Shown: piece after piece, positions 45,460 through 59,108 of the stretch
How positions within the stretch are numbered: position 1 is the stretch's first letter
Layout: the number at the start of each line of letters is the position of its first letter
From: Amblyomma americanum
Taxonomy: Eukaryota; Arthropoda; Arachnida; Ixodida; Ixodidae
Length of the DNA: 64,000 nt
Direction of reading: 5' to 3'
Assembly (NCBI RefSeq): GCF_052857255.1
Contig: NC_135500.1
Coordinates: forward strand, 47,303,772 to 47,367,771
Program-made: the position numbers and the translations under genes
Notes under the pieces: generated by a model
Told to the model about the DNA's origin: nothing
Database searches by the model: none
Seen by the model: the letters and a program-made list of their open reading frames with translations, nothing else

Positions 45460-47420
45460 TTATTTTAACCTAGTTTTTAACACAAACAATTATGAAATAA
45501 CGCAAACGCTTCCTTCGTTGTTCACCGGAATGACAGTGCCAACGCTTCTATACAATGACCACCAGTGTTCTCAGACGGACACTGGAGAAAAATTAGGCTT
45601 GACTTATGTCGACAGGTTACGGAATTCTACCGACAACAACACTTCTTTAACTAAAAACTCAGCTTTCGTCTCACAAAAAAGGCAACTATACATAGGTGTC
45701 GTCTCGAGCCGAAGATTTCCCAAGTACACTGTGGTGTGCGACGCAGCCCTTAACGCGATTCGGTCATTCCAGCTCCTATAGGTGGCGCGGCGGCAGTGCG
45801 ACATGGCGGACGATGCCATAGCGTGCGTCTCAATAGAAGCAAAGTGGCTACTTGACGTTGCGGCACTTTTGGTGTGATTTTTAGAGTGTAGATAAGTAGC
45901 AGTAAATGATTCTTGGTTATTAACAAGATCCTATGCTTGAGTTTGGCTGCACTACAGGCTCGAAAGAAATTTTTATCGATATGAGCATGGAATCCCTAGT
46001 TCGAAAGTGCCGCACGCGCAAGAACCCTGTTGGCGTTGAAACTTGCGAACTCAGTATGGTGCAGCGCGACGAACACTTTAAGCTGTAATTTTTTGCGCTT
46101 TCACTTTCTTCTATCGGCACTCACCCGAGAGCGGAAATAAACTACTTTAATGACCCAGACAGTCTGACGCTATATTTCGCGCCTACACGAGTGCGGCCGT
46201 TACCCGCGTAAACACGGTATATGTATTTATTGCCGGCTGATCTTATAAGGACACAACTGAAAAAAAAAAAAAATCCCCAGTTGGTAACACTGATCATGGT
46301 CCGCAGCGTAATATTACAACGCTTACCTATAACAACAGTGATCAAAATCAACTTTTTAGTGTTGGACTGCATCAAACAAGCCAGAAACGTCGAAATCCTT
46401 CAGCCTACAATTTACACGCGTGTTTGACTGCTTGTTTAGGTAAACAGAAAAGTTTTACAAGTGGTCTATATTTTCTCACGGGGGAATTTTGTTCGGTGGT
46501 CCTGCATGTGGGCGGAGCTTTGCTGCAGATTTAATTGCATCCGACTGCAGTCCGTCTGCAGCGTACCTTCCAGGGGGTCAGGGGGTCATTCAACTTTATA
46601 ATAGTAAAAATTAGCGCTCAAAATGTGTTTTTGACTAGCGGGGAAAACGCTGTGATCGAGTGAGCAGACGACAGTTGCTAAGAAGCGTTGGCAATTATTC
46701 ATCCACTTTACGCATTATATCCGAGGAATGAGGCAGAATTGTGAAGTTCTTGCCATTCATATCGCTCCTTAGCAATCACGTCGTCGCCAGAGAGCCGTGT
46801 TTAATCTAGACCAGTATGAACTGAAGCGTGATGAAAAATCTCTTTTCTGCAAACGTCCGCCTTAACATATAACCAATATACTCCATATCAGCTCAGTGTT
46901 TAAGCACTGCACTGCTTTTATGCAGCTGTAATAGGCTACGTTGGCAGCATGAACAGAACTCCGTATAGGAATGCATTGACGACACGGTGTCGTGGCGTCA
47001 ACATAGTACGTCGCTGAATAGCAGACGGGCCATTGGGCTGAAACTCGTTACCAACCTGCAAAATGAACTTAATCATTGCTTTTTGAACTCTTTACGTGTT
47101 TGCAGAAACAACATGTTTGCTATTTGGAATGTTCGCAGATTGTAGAATAACAGAATGCGCTCATTTTTGACGCGTATCTGAGGCTCCAAACCACTGCGAT
47201 TGCAGACGCCGCGCAGAGCGACCAACGGCTCGCCGCTTCAGGAAGAGGCCGCGTGGCGCCGCCACCGTCGCTGGAACGACCGAATAGTCAGAGGTCCCAT
47301 CCGACTAAAAATCCGGTGGTGTCAGGAAATGCTCAATGGTCTATAGGGTCGTGACGTTCTCTCACCACCATTACGCAGTGCCACAGAAGAAAGAAAAGCG
47401 ACTTCACTGGAGAGAAAAAT
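45460..47420. other. Unassigned stretch
   Basis: Nothing recognised. The frame at 45380-45781 crosses the MITE and is treated as chance. Confidence 0.4.
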
Positions 47421-47498
47421 GACCGAGCTGGGACCCAAACCGGGGCTTCCCCTTGGCTCGTGAGCCGGGAGCGATACAGCCGGGGCCACTCAGGAACT
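47421..47498 (-). repeat. tRNA-derived SINE head (family C)
   Basis: The minus strand reads TTCCTGAGTGGCCCCGG (box-A-like), CTCCCGGCTCACGAGCC, and GGTTTGGGTCCC (box-B-like, 47441-47431). It has the same order as 84-176. The downstream body continues toward 47330 with no identified end. Confidence 0.5.
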
Positions 47499-48510
47499 TC
47501 TTTTCCCCAAAGATGGTATTTAGTACAGTGGTAGAATGTTCTGTTCACATGAGCTGTTAAAAATGCCCTGAGCAAGCAGTATCGAAATCACCCCGAACCA
47601 AAACGCTTCGGGGTCACCAATCTCTAGAAGTAAAGCAAGGCTAAGCTTGGCACAAAAGAGCGAATGCCGCTCGGTTTTAATGCGCTGGCATTACTGGCCG
47701 CGGTGAGCGATTTCAGCGAAGTGTGTGTCGTCCTTCTGCGTCGCAAAAACAGAAAAAAATGTTTTACAGCGTTCATTATAAGAGGATTATTGTTCGTGTC
47801 TTGTTGGGTAGGCATGACCGCAGAGCAAGGATGAAGATGCAGTTAGTACAGTGCGGATTGCCTGGCAGTGAGTACTGCCGACGTAGCATGCACGGCTAAT
47901 AAAATCGAGAACCGTTCCAAAAGGCTCTCCAAGCTCCAAGTTTTGCAGGTACAAGAGAGCCGCCCCAAAGCGAACTGTACACCTAGCAATGCTGTGGATA
48001 GCCACTAGCTGAAAGGCACTACTGTGTTGTAAAAGAACAAAAAACGAAAACTAAACCGTGCGCGCGCTCCACATAGCTGCTAGGTGGATGAAATGACCCT
48101 GCCATATTAAAATGGGTGTTTCGATACGGCAGTAACGGCGCATGGAGAGCATACGCGCACTTGTCCTCGGGCTCAAGTTTCGCATTTGCGAGTAGAAAGT
48201 AGAAAGAACCACACGTTTCAAACCTCCTCGCATTAGTTTGCACTAAGTTCTGTGCCAAATCCATTGATTACGAACCTCGTATATGAGTAGTACTCCTATC
48301 TTTGGATTCTCCACAGGGGCTGCACAGAGAAACCAGAAAATGGTTGCCTGCCGTGCGACTCAATGTGGGTGTAAAGACGCGAAAAAAACAACAACTTCGG
48401 AGCCTCCATAACCCGATTCTTAAAAAAGCAAAATGCGATAGCACTTGGAATTTGGCCCATCCCCAAAATTCCAAAGGGCCTTTGAAAATAGGCCCACCTC
48501 AGAAAATGGA
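47499..48510. other. Unassigned stretch
   Basis: No recognised gene or repeat. Confidence 0.4.
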
Positions 48511-48843
48511 TTAAAGGGACTATTGAGTGAGTCAAAAGTCGCTTGTAAATGTTTTCAATGCTTAGAAATGATGCTAACGAGTATTCCGACTAAGTATGAG
48601 TCTTCGGAACTGAGCCGGCAATTTACTATGAATTTTTAAAACCGTGTCTTTCAAAATTCGCTCGGCGATTGGTGTTCTCGTAGTGACGGATATTGCAACT
48701 AAAATCGTGAAAATAGACGTCACTAGTTCCGTGACGTCGGCAGGCCCCCACACGCTGTCATTCGCTGGAGCCACGGCAGCCAGGACGTCACGGGCACACT
48801 TCCGGTAGCGCTTGAAAGTCGTCTGCTCGTGCCGCCGCGCGAC

Positions 48844-51384
48844 TAGAGATGCGAAGTGCTGAAAAAAACGGGAAAATTCCGGACAAAACTGTTTTTTTTT
48901 CGTTTTTTTTTTCGGAGCAGTTGGAAAAATTAGTCAAAATTTCTGCGGGGAAAAAATGTACAGAAATAAAGTTTACGCAACACACAGTGCCGAATGCGAA
49001 ACCGAAACACCGAACGTGAAACCGAAATGCCGATCGACGGCTGAGCAATCGCCATCGTTACCACGTAATGTCAGCTCCGCCGTCGGCGAAGCTTCGTCGG
49101 CTGGATACAGTTTCTCTTGTTTTGGTGCTTGTTTTGTCCTCTTTTGGCTTTCCTTCGCATCCCTGTGCAAACTGTTGCGGAAATCCTCATTTAGATCCGT
49201 GTTGGAGTGAATTCTGCAATGGTACGGCCACTTTCCAACGTGTGGATGCACTTCACGGTCGGGGAGACCATTGGCGGGAAACGGGGACCCGCAGTGTGTA
49301 AGTACTGCAACAGCAGCTATGCTTTTCCCAATGCCACGCGCCTTTCTGGGCACATTGCTCAGTGCGTGAAATTCCCAAGAGAGGAAGTGACACCACGAAG
49401 CCGCTCTCGCAGCCCTTCATGTAGCAGTCGTAGTTCAAGCGAAGCTCATGGCGTAGTAAACAGCACAGCGAGCAGCGCAGCGCCAGCGAGTGGAAAGGTG
49501 ACTGAGTTCGTCGACACGATGACACCTCAAGCGCAGAAGAACGCCGATAAAGCGCTGGCAAAGGCGATATATGCTTCCAACTCTCCCTTCACCTTGGTTA
49601 CAAATGACTATTGGGTGGCTGCATTTAAAGCACTCAGATTTTCTTACAAGCCCCCAAGCCGGCACAGCTTGGCTGGACCATTGCTCGACGCAGAATACGA
49701 GGCCGCTACCGTATCAGTGAAAAATTCCATTGAAAAGGCTTCATGCATCACCCTTGTCACTGACGGCTGGACAAACGTCGAAGGAGAATCGGTTATAAAC
49801 TTTGTGCTGTGCACACCATCGCCACTGTTTTTCAAGTCAATCAACACCGGCACAAACAGGCATACCGCGGCCTACCTGAAAGAAGAAATCTGTGCAGTTA
49901 TGGAATCGGTCGCTAATATGAAAGCAGCATGGGCTCTCGTTATCGAGCGATTTCCTCACGTTACAGCGATTGGTTGTGCCGCACACTGTCTGAACCTGCT
50001 GATGAATGATCTACTTACACTTGGCACAATCCAAGATGTGCATAAGCAGGCGAAAGATATCATCAAATACGTTAAGAAAACTCACTTGGTGTTGGCCACA
50101 TTCAAGGAAAGGCAGGCAACAAAGTACGGCAAAGGTGTGAGCTGCAGCCTGAAGCTTCCGAGCAAGACAAGATGGAGTGGTGCCTGCCTCTCCTTTGAAA
50201 GCCTTTTGCGAAACAAGGAGGTTTTGCAAGAAATTGCTATAATGGAAAACGTGCAGTTCGACAAGGCTCTTAGGGTTGTCGTTCTGGACGAAGAAGAGTT
50301 CTGGGTTGCATTGAAATCATGCCATACTTTGCTAGAACCCATCGCAAAGGCTATCAAAGCCGTAGAAAGTGACCAAGCCCTGTTGTCGGACGTCAAAAAT
50401 TTGTTTCACAATCTAGCAGAGGAGATTCAAACGAATCTGCAGTGCTCTGTTCTGCAGAATGAACGGGATCTCGCCGAAAAAGCCTTAAATACACGCAAGG
50501 CGTTTACAGTTCGTCCCATACACTGTGCAGCAAACCGTCATTCTTGACCCAAGATACAAGGGGAAAAACTTGACTGACGAGGAAGTCTTGTCAGCGTTTG
50601 ACTGGATCTCTGAGCACAGTAAGCACATGAACATCGAAGTCGGAAAAGTGTACTCCGACGTTGCAGAATACAGGACCAATGAAGGCATATGGTCAAGGTC
50701 CGGAATATGGGCCTCTGCTAACCACATGCGGCCTTCAACGTGGTGGGAGGGAATCTGCACCACTAAAACGGTGATGCCTCTGGCTCGAAACGTTTTACAG
50801 ATTCCACCATCATCAGCTGCTTGTGAGCGAAACTGGTCCGACTTCGCCAACATTCATACTCTGCGTAGGAACAGGCTAAGTAATGACAAGGTGCAAAAGC
50901 TTGTTTTTGTGCACGCACATCTCAACATGATGAAGAAGGCTACAGATGAAGCCAGTGATACTGACTCCGAATAAGTTGTATAAGTTCACCTTTTCACCGC
51001 CTTGGTCAATGTATCCAAAGTTGAAGCAATGACGAAATAGCAGCCGCAGAAGAGGCATTAGAGTGTTTTTTGTTATAACTTTCATAACAATTCCACAATG
51101 TCATGCCTATTTACAGAGAACAGACCGCTTTTGCTGGATGCTTCTATAATTCCTTCAATCTGTGAAATCCTTGCACTTGTTTGTGAAAAGGCAGAAATAA
51201 TTTCTTTTTCTTTTCTGTTATTTGCATTATGAGAGTAATGGCTCTTGACATTCACAATAAAAATTTGTCATGCGCAAAATAAATTTTTGTTTTTTTCCAT
51301 TTTTTTCAAATTTTCGGAAAAAAAACATGAAAAAAACGGTTTTTTTCCCGATTGTTCAAAATTTCCTGAAATTTTGCATCTCTA
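48844..51384 (+). mobile_element. hAT DNA transposon, 2541 bp, complete ends
   Basis: It starts TAGAGATGC (48844) and ends GCATCTCTA (51384), a 9-bp perfect terminal inverted repeat. A perfect 8-bp target duplication CGCGCGAC lies at 48836-48843 and 51385-51392, the length diagnostic for the hAT superfamily. It carries a single plus-strand transposase gene with one frameshift. Both subterminal regions are rich in A and T runs (GAAAAAAACGGG and CGGTTTTTTTCCCG), probably transposase or host-factor sites. Confidence 0.95.
49207..50974 (+). pseudogene. hAT transposase with BED zinc finger, one frameshift
   Basis: The first frame (49207-50547) starts MNSAMVRPLSNVW. A BED-type finger follows, with C31, C34, H49 and C53 (VCKYC ... 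SGHIAQC). Then come the RNase H-like core with LVTDGWTN (first catalytic Asp near 49762), GCAAHCLNLLMNDL, KTRWSG and a long helical insertion. A one-base shift between about 50490 and 50525 moves the remainder into the frame 50525-50974. That part has VILDPRYKGKNL and the C-terminal PSSAACERNWSDF with NRLSNDKVQKLVFVHAHLN, the hAT dimerisation segment holding the catalytic Glu region. Joined length is about 590 residues, usual for the family. ATG at 49219 is an alternative start. Only the frameshift speaks against activity. Confidence 0.92.
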
Positions 51385-51633
51385 CGCGCGACCCTCTCGG
51401 GCAAGCACGAGCCAGGTCACTCACTGCCTTCGCGCATTGGCTTCAATTTACCTCTGCCACCTCTTTCTGTCAGGAGTTCCGGAGCCACCCGCAGTGTCTT
51501 TTTCGTCCGCAACAACAGACGACAAAGCAAGAGAATCCGACGCGTGCCGCAATCCAGAAGGGCGAAGAGACCGCGGAGACGCTGCCGATGCTGCTGCTGG
51601 GGCGCTGGGTGCGACAACCGGAAGTTGCAAACC
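51385..51633. other. Remaining outer-element sequence between hAT and LINE
   Basis: About 250 bases of GC-rich sequence belonging to the TTAA-flanked element or to an earlier insertion. No coding signature. Confidence 0.45.
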
Positions 51634-51652
51634 GAGTGAGTGAGTGAGTGAG
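51634..51652 (+). repeat. (GAGT)n LINE tail
   Basis: About five GAGT units, forming the 3' tail of the LINE read on the other strand. Confidence 0.85.
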
Positions 51653-51742
51653 TAAGAACTTTATTTTCCACCGATGTAGGAGACCCCCTACTCCCCATCC
51701 CCGGCACGCAGGCCTGGAGAACGGGGGCCGGGGTCTCCGCGA

Positions 51743-52951
51743 CTAAAGACAGGCGAAGCGACAGTGTTTCTTCGCGGCTTTAGCCGCCAGGCGGATGGCC
51801 TGCGGCTGGTGGGCGAGGGACTCGCTTCGCAGCATCAGTTCCCAGGCTTCTCTACTTCTTATGTTCTCCTTGGCGCCCGGGGAACCAGGGCATTGCCAGA
51901 TTATGTGGTCTGAAGTACCCCTCTCTCCACATGTCGCGCATTTATCGTCGGCTCTTTCCTCCACTTGCGTGTGGTAGAGCCAGACGGGGTTCGGGAAGTT
52001 CCCAGCTTGCAGTCGCCGCCATGCGACTGCCTCCCTGTTTGTTAGCGCTCGGTCCGGTGGTGGCAGGGACCGTCTACCAAGCCTATAGTGCTCTATGATC
52101 TCTTTGTATGTCTGCAGCCTCTCGTCCATCCCTTCGCAACCAGGCGGCTCTGCGGCTGCCCGGAAGTAGAGTGCTCGGGCTAGCTCGTGCGCCGCCTCGT
52201 TGCCGGGGACGGATTCGTGCGCGGGGGTCCAAATTATTCGAACTCGTCTATCGAGTTTTCCCTTTTCCAAGATTTTGACTGCCTCCTTCGAGACCCTCCC
52301 TTTTCCAAAGTTCCAGACAGCTGTTTTGCTGTCGCTAATGATCGTATTGGCTTCCGTGCCAACGCAAGCGAGCGCTATTGCAACTTCTTCGGCCGTGTCT
52401 ATGTTTCGACTTCTAACGGAAGCGGCGGCGACGGGTACGCCGCGGCCGTCAACGACCGCAGCCACCGCCGCCCCCAACTTTCCGCTAGCCGCGTCTACGT
52501 AGGCGACTCCTTTCGGCCCTATTTTGTCCGCGTTTTTTGCGAGAGTCTCGGCCCTTTTCCGTCTCCTCTCCCCGTTGTATGTGGGGTGCATGTTTTTAGG
52601 TAGCGGGGGCACTGTTATGTGTTCGCGGCATCCTCGTGGAATGTCCGCGTGTTGGCATGTCCCCCTGTCTGACTGCAGCCCCACCCAGCCAAGGATGGTT
52701 CTGCCCGAGGTAGATTTGCTTAATCTTTCCAGTTGTGCCATGCGCACAGCCTCCGCTAGCTCCGTCCAATTATTGTGCACACCCATTTCGAGGAGGCGTT
52801 CAGTAGAGGTCGAGATGGGGAGTCCCAGAGCCCTCTTCACGCATCGTCTGATGAGTGCGTCTATTTTCTGCTTTTCGTCCGATCTGATGTTTAGGAATGC
52901 AAAACGAACGTCAGCAGGTGACGTGTTCATAGGCGGTGCCCAGTCCCAGAC
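51743..52951 (-). pseudogene. I-like LINE ORF2 C-terminus: RNase H and zinc knuckle
   Basis: An open minus-strand frame of about 400 codons. It starts within the RT-connection region (QVWDWAPPMNTSPADVRFAF, IDALIRRCVKRALGLP). An RNase H domain follows: VAYVDAASG (first Asp), NTIISDSKTAVWNF, and WTPAHESVPGNEAAHELAR (His and last acidic region). Then come YKEIIEHYRLGRRSLPPP and WRRLQAGNFPNP, and a CCHC-like knuckle CATCGERGTSDHIIWQC near the C-terminus. RNase H downstream of the RT is characteristic of the I/R1/LOA-like LINE group. The copy is intact in frame but lacks the endonuclease and RT, so it is a dead 5' truncation and not a host gene. Confidence 0.88.
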
Positions 52952-53151
52952 CTGTTTTCTTTACTTTTTTTTCTGGTGCCCCGCGTGTACGAGTTGAGGA
53001 GGTAGAGAAGCAGCGTAATTTTTAATCGTCTACATCTTGGTTGTTATTGATCCTAGCTCAAAAATTCTTGCACTGGGGTGACGAGTGGTTGAATGCCAAT
53101 CTCTCGTCTTCTTTATGTAACCTCGATTAATTTATTGCATAGTCCCTTTAA

Positions 53152-55754
<2,603 letters not shown>

Positions 55755-57639
55755 TGTGCGTCTGTATGTGCCCGATCCCTTCGTGTAAGCTCAAAGGTGT
55801 GTTCGAAAAACTCGCACAGCAAGCGCCATGAATACATGAGGCACGGTGACGCGCAGTAAGACGATCCTCCAGTCTCGACGAGTTTGGGGACGCGCGCAGT
55901 GTGCCAAAGTCGTTTCCGACGAGGACGGCTGCGCGCACGCGGCTGCCCACGGCGGGACCGTCGGGGACGGTGCACGCATCTGCGGCCGAGGGAGGGATCC
56001 TCTCCCTTCGGGAAGGAGTGTCCCGCGTCAGCTGCAGACACAGCGCGGCGGCGTCGCCGCTAATTACCCTGTTCGCCTTGCTATGCAAATGCAGCCGGGC
56101 GTTGGAAACCGCCCCCCTCGCGTCCCCTCAGACAGCCGGACGCCGCTTCCAGGAGGCCCCTCGTCTGCACGCCTTGCCGCGCCCCGTGAAGGCATGACAC
56201 AGGCGCTCCTCCCGGCTGAGGCTCGACAGTCTCAAACTCATATCGCCACGCAGGCCGCATTGACAAACTTTGACGGTAGCCGCAGGAGGCCACAAAGATG
56301 GTGAAAAGTACGCGAAATCAGGTAAAGATAAGTTCAGGCCCCAAAAATCGAAGCAAATAAGTCAGAACCTCTAGCGAAGCGGGCCGCCCGTTAACTATAA
56401 ATTTATTTTATCTGTTACCTTCCGTTTAGTTTCTCTAGTAATCACAAATTCTAACACCTTTATTACGAAAAGCTAACCAGTGACGAAACTACTGTCCATC
56501 AGAGGTCGAAGAATTGTCACCAGAAAGTGGAAAAAGGAGCACCGAGCCACGTGTTTGCGACCCCTGCAATTGCTGCTATGTCTACATTAAATAGGAATCA
56601 GCCTATACGCAAGTACAAAGGCAGTAAGCTGCCCTCCAGCGCACTCTCTTTTAGGGGCAGTCTGCACCGCCCAAGTCCCGGTGTAGGTTACGATTACTAC
56701 ATATCAGGAATGTTTGCTCTTGGCAGCTCAGGCATGTTCCCACCGCCGAGCACAGTAACTTGGGAAGAGGCTTTTAAACGCGGCCTCGGAGGTCGTGAGG
56801 TTACCAAATTGAGGAGATTGAAACCTTGGTTGACATCTTCGTAAACGATATAACTTGGCATGCTTTGAAGAGGGCGTGGCAACAGTAAGCATTGATGGAG
56901 GTCTACCCCAGGCCTGGGCAGCCTCTAAACTGGAGTGCGCTAAGGACAGCCTACTTCCTTCTCACCCCCCGTATAGGCTGGCTCGTGCTTAGCGTGATCG
57001 CTCCCTATGGAGATATTTGTGCACCGTCGGCAGAGTGGCAGCTTTTCCCACACACCTGAAGAAAGAAGCAACGGAACAATTGACTGGGGTCCACCATTGT
57101 GCTAATGCCAACTTCAGCAACATCTGGGCAGTGCGATGCCCATAGTCAGTGCGGTTCGTAGCTCTGGTTATGGGAGCAGGATGTAGTCACTCCATTAGCG
57201 CCACGGTTAAGCTCCAGTTCCAGTGAACGGCTCGTGACGTCTTCGGGATATGACCAATCAGTGAATGACATTATGACCAGTCAGGGTGGCGCATTGTCAC
57301 GACTTTATGCGTGACGTCATTCCATTCAGCTTGACGGGTGCACACTGGTGTGTTCCACCAACGACACCGACGTCGGAAAAACTGGAAACGTGCTCTTTAC
57401 AGCTATCGCTGTAAAAGTAGCATTTAAACATAAATCATGTTCAACATCATTCCCATCTCCACCACCACCATCATCATCGTTGTCTGAATCACGCCTACTG
57501 CTCGGCAAACGCCTACGATATCCAGTTATCGCTGTCATGCGCCAAGCGCGGCTGCAGCACAGAAAGAAAACTGTAAATGTTCCAAGCTGTAACTTCCTAA
57601 TCCTGGTAACAGCCGAGAAGCACAATTTATCAACGGGAG
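55755..57639. other. Unassigned stretch
   Basis: GC-rich between 55860 and 56240, with overlapping frames on both strands and no signature. A short CAC/ATC-rich patch at 57450-57480. Confidence 0.4.
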
Positions 57640-57915
57640 TCCATGAAGCGTTTTAGGCGCCCTAGTTCGTAATTGGAAGTCAGCCAAAGTCGTGCCATTC
57701 TGTGGTTCCCAGAAAGAAATACGTTTGAACGACTTTGCAAAGGCCAACGATTCACCCAAAAATGACGACACTACTCTTTGAAAGGAGCCAGCCCAAGAAA
57801 TACCAAAGGTCAGGCACTGCAAACGGCTGAGCTTGACTGCACATTCCCGTTCACAGAGTCATCAGTGTAAACTTGTAGGTGGCACCGCAGGTGCTGTCCA
57901 GGTGTTCAAGAATCA
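57640..57915 (-). pseudogene. I-like LINE RNase H remnant
   Basis: The minus strand encodes PGQHLRCHLQVYTDDSVNG (YTD.S codons about 57870-57856), the start of an RNase H domain as found after the RT in tick I-like LINEs. Weaker similarity with stops and frame changes continues to about 57640. The same protein family is present at 30270-31010 and 51743-52951. Confidence 0.5.
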
Positions 57916-59108
57916 AAGATAATTGTACCACTGGCGTCGATCGTGTTGAGCACAGGCCTGCGATGTCTAAAGGCCTCAATGAATGCCGTCCTAAAACCAT
58001 GACGGGTGCTGACCCCTGTTTTCCGGGGAAGACCAACATACTGTACGGAGGGAATTATCGAAGGGCCACAAAAAAATTTACGTGCCTTCTGCCGACAAAG
58101 AAGCACATGACCTGTCCGGATCTCCCCAAGGCGGACTAATTGTAGAAGCTTGTCTTTGGGAGGACTACGGACATAACGAAAGGGAATGGGCTTCTTCTAA
58201 GACCTTGCTAGAAATGGCCTGGAGTGGAACTCGCATCGCATCGCATGTCGATGACCTTCAGCCGCTCATGGTGGCTGCCTGAAGGCGCTATAAAGAGCAC
58301 GGAATATACAACCGAGTATAGCACGTACTAATATACTAAACTATGCGTATAGTACAGTTTGCTTCCAGTGTCTGCCCTCTCACGTTGGGGTAGTAGTTGG
58401 TGACACGGCTGGAGATCTTGCCCAGAAAGCTCGGTGATATTAAACTTCAGTGGCTATCCCAAATGACGACAACTCAAAGTTGCTAGTGGCGCAGCGTTTT
58501 CCTTCACTCCGGCCGCCTCACCGCCTCCCCTGCGTTACACGAGGCTTCTCGCGAGCGACAGCTGCTCTCTTTTATAGTCTGCTCACCAACTCCGCCTATA
58601 CAACGGTCTAGTTGCAAGAGAATCACTGCGCCGCCTCCCCATATGTCAGTCAGTTGTGATGTCCGGGGCCATGTAAACCGTTTCCATCTAGTGTGCCCAC
58701 CTATTGGCGAAGAGCGCGAAACACTCCTGTTCAAGATGAGATTGAATGTCTCGCTGGACGACGTCTCTCGAATCTTAATTGTGCCCTGAAGGAGCACGAA
58801 CTGAGCGCCGAACAGTGACAAGAAGTCTAAAAGTTTTTAGAGGGCCTTATCGGACAGCAGTGGAGACAGCTCTTTCAATTAACTGACTCAGGCGGAGCAA
58901 CTGCGGACAAGGCAACTGTAAAGGATAACCCCGACTGTGCCTAAACATAACGACCACCCCTGCGGCCGCACTGTACCAGCCAATTTATTAACGCCATTTC
59001 TCCGCGTGACTTCTGAATACCCCCGGCTACCTTTCTTACCCTGTGTAGGAATAAATTCTTTTAGCGTAAGACACCAGCGGTTTCTCCGTGCCGGAGTATC
59101 GACGTTGT
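57916..59108. other. Unassigned stretch before the palindrome
   Basis: A possible promoter-like ACTATAAAAGAGAGCAGC is on the minus strand near 58580, in the style of an LTR or gene promoter, but no transcript structure follows that I can recognise. Confidence 0.35.

Larger units (their letters stand above)
51634..52951 (-). mobile_element. I-like LINE, 5'-truncated
   Basis: A minus-strand LINE fragment with the 3' end of ORF2, a short 3' UTR (GGAAAATAAAGTTCTTACTC on the minus strand) and a (TCAC)n tail at 51652-51634. The 5' end is truncated near 52951 next to an A-rich patch. It is inserted in the TTAA-flanked element downstream of the hAT. Target duplications were not clear. Confidence 0.85.
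48511..53151. mobile_element. TTAA-flanked element, now split by a hAT transposon and a LINE
   Basis: TTAA (48511-48514) followed by AGGGACTATTG, and at the other end GCATAGTCCCT followed by TTAA (53148-53151). This gives an inverted terminus AGGGACTAT with a TTAA target duplication, as for piggyBac-type elements. Removing the hAT (48844-51384) and LINE (about 51634-52951) leaves about 0.8 kb of non-coding sequence, so the outer element was a small non-autonomous one. Two recurrences of the terminus type (14761, 20569) support a family. Confidence 0.65.
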
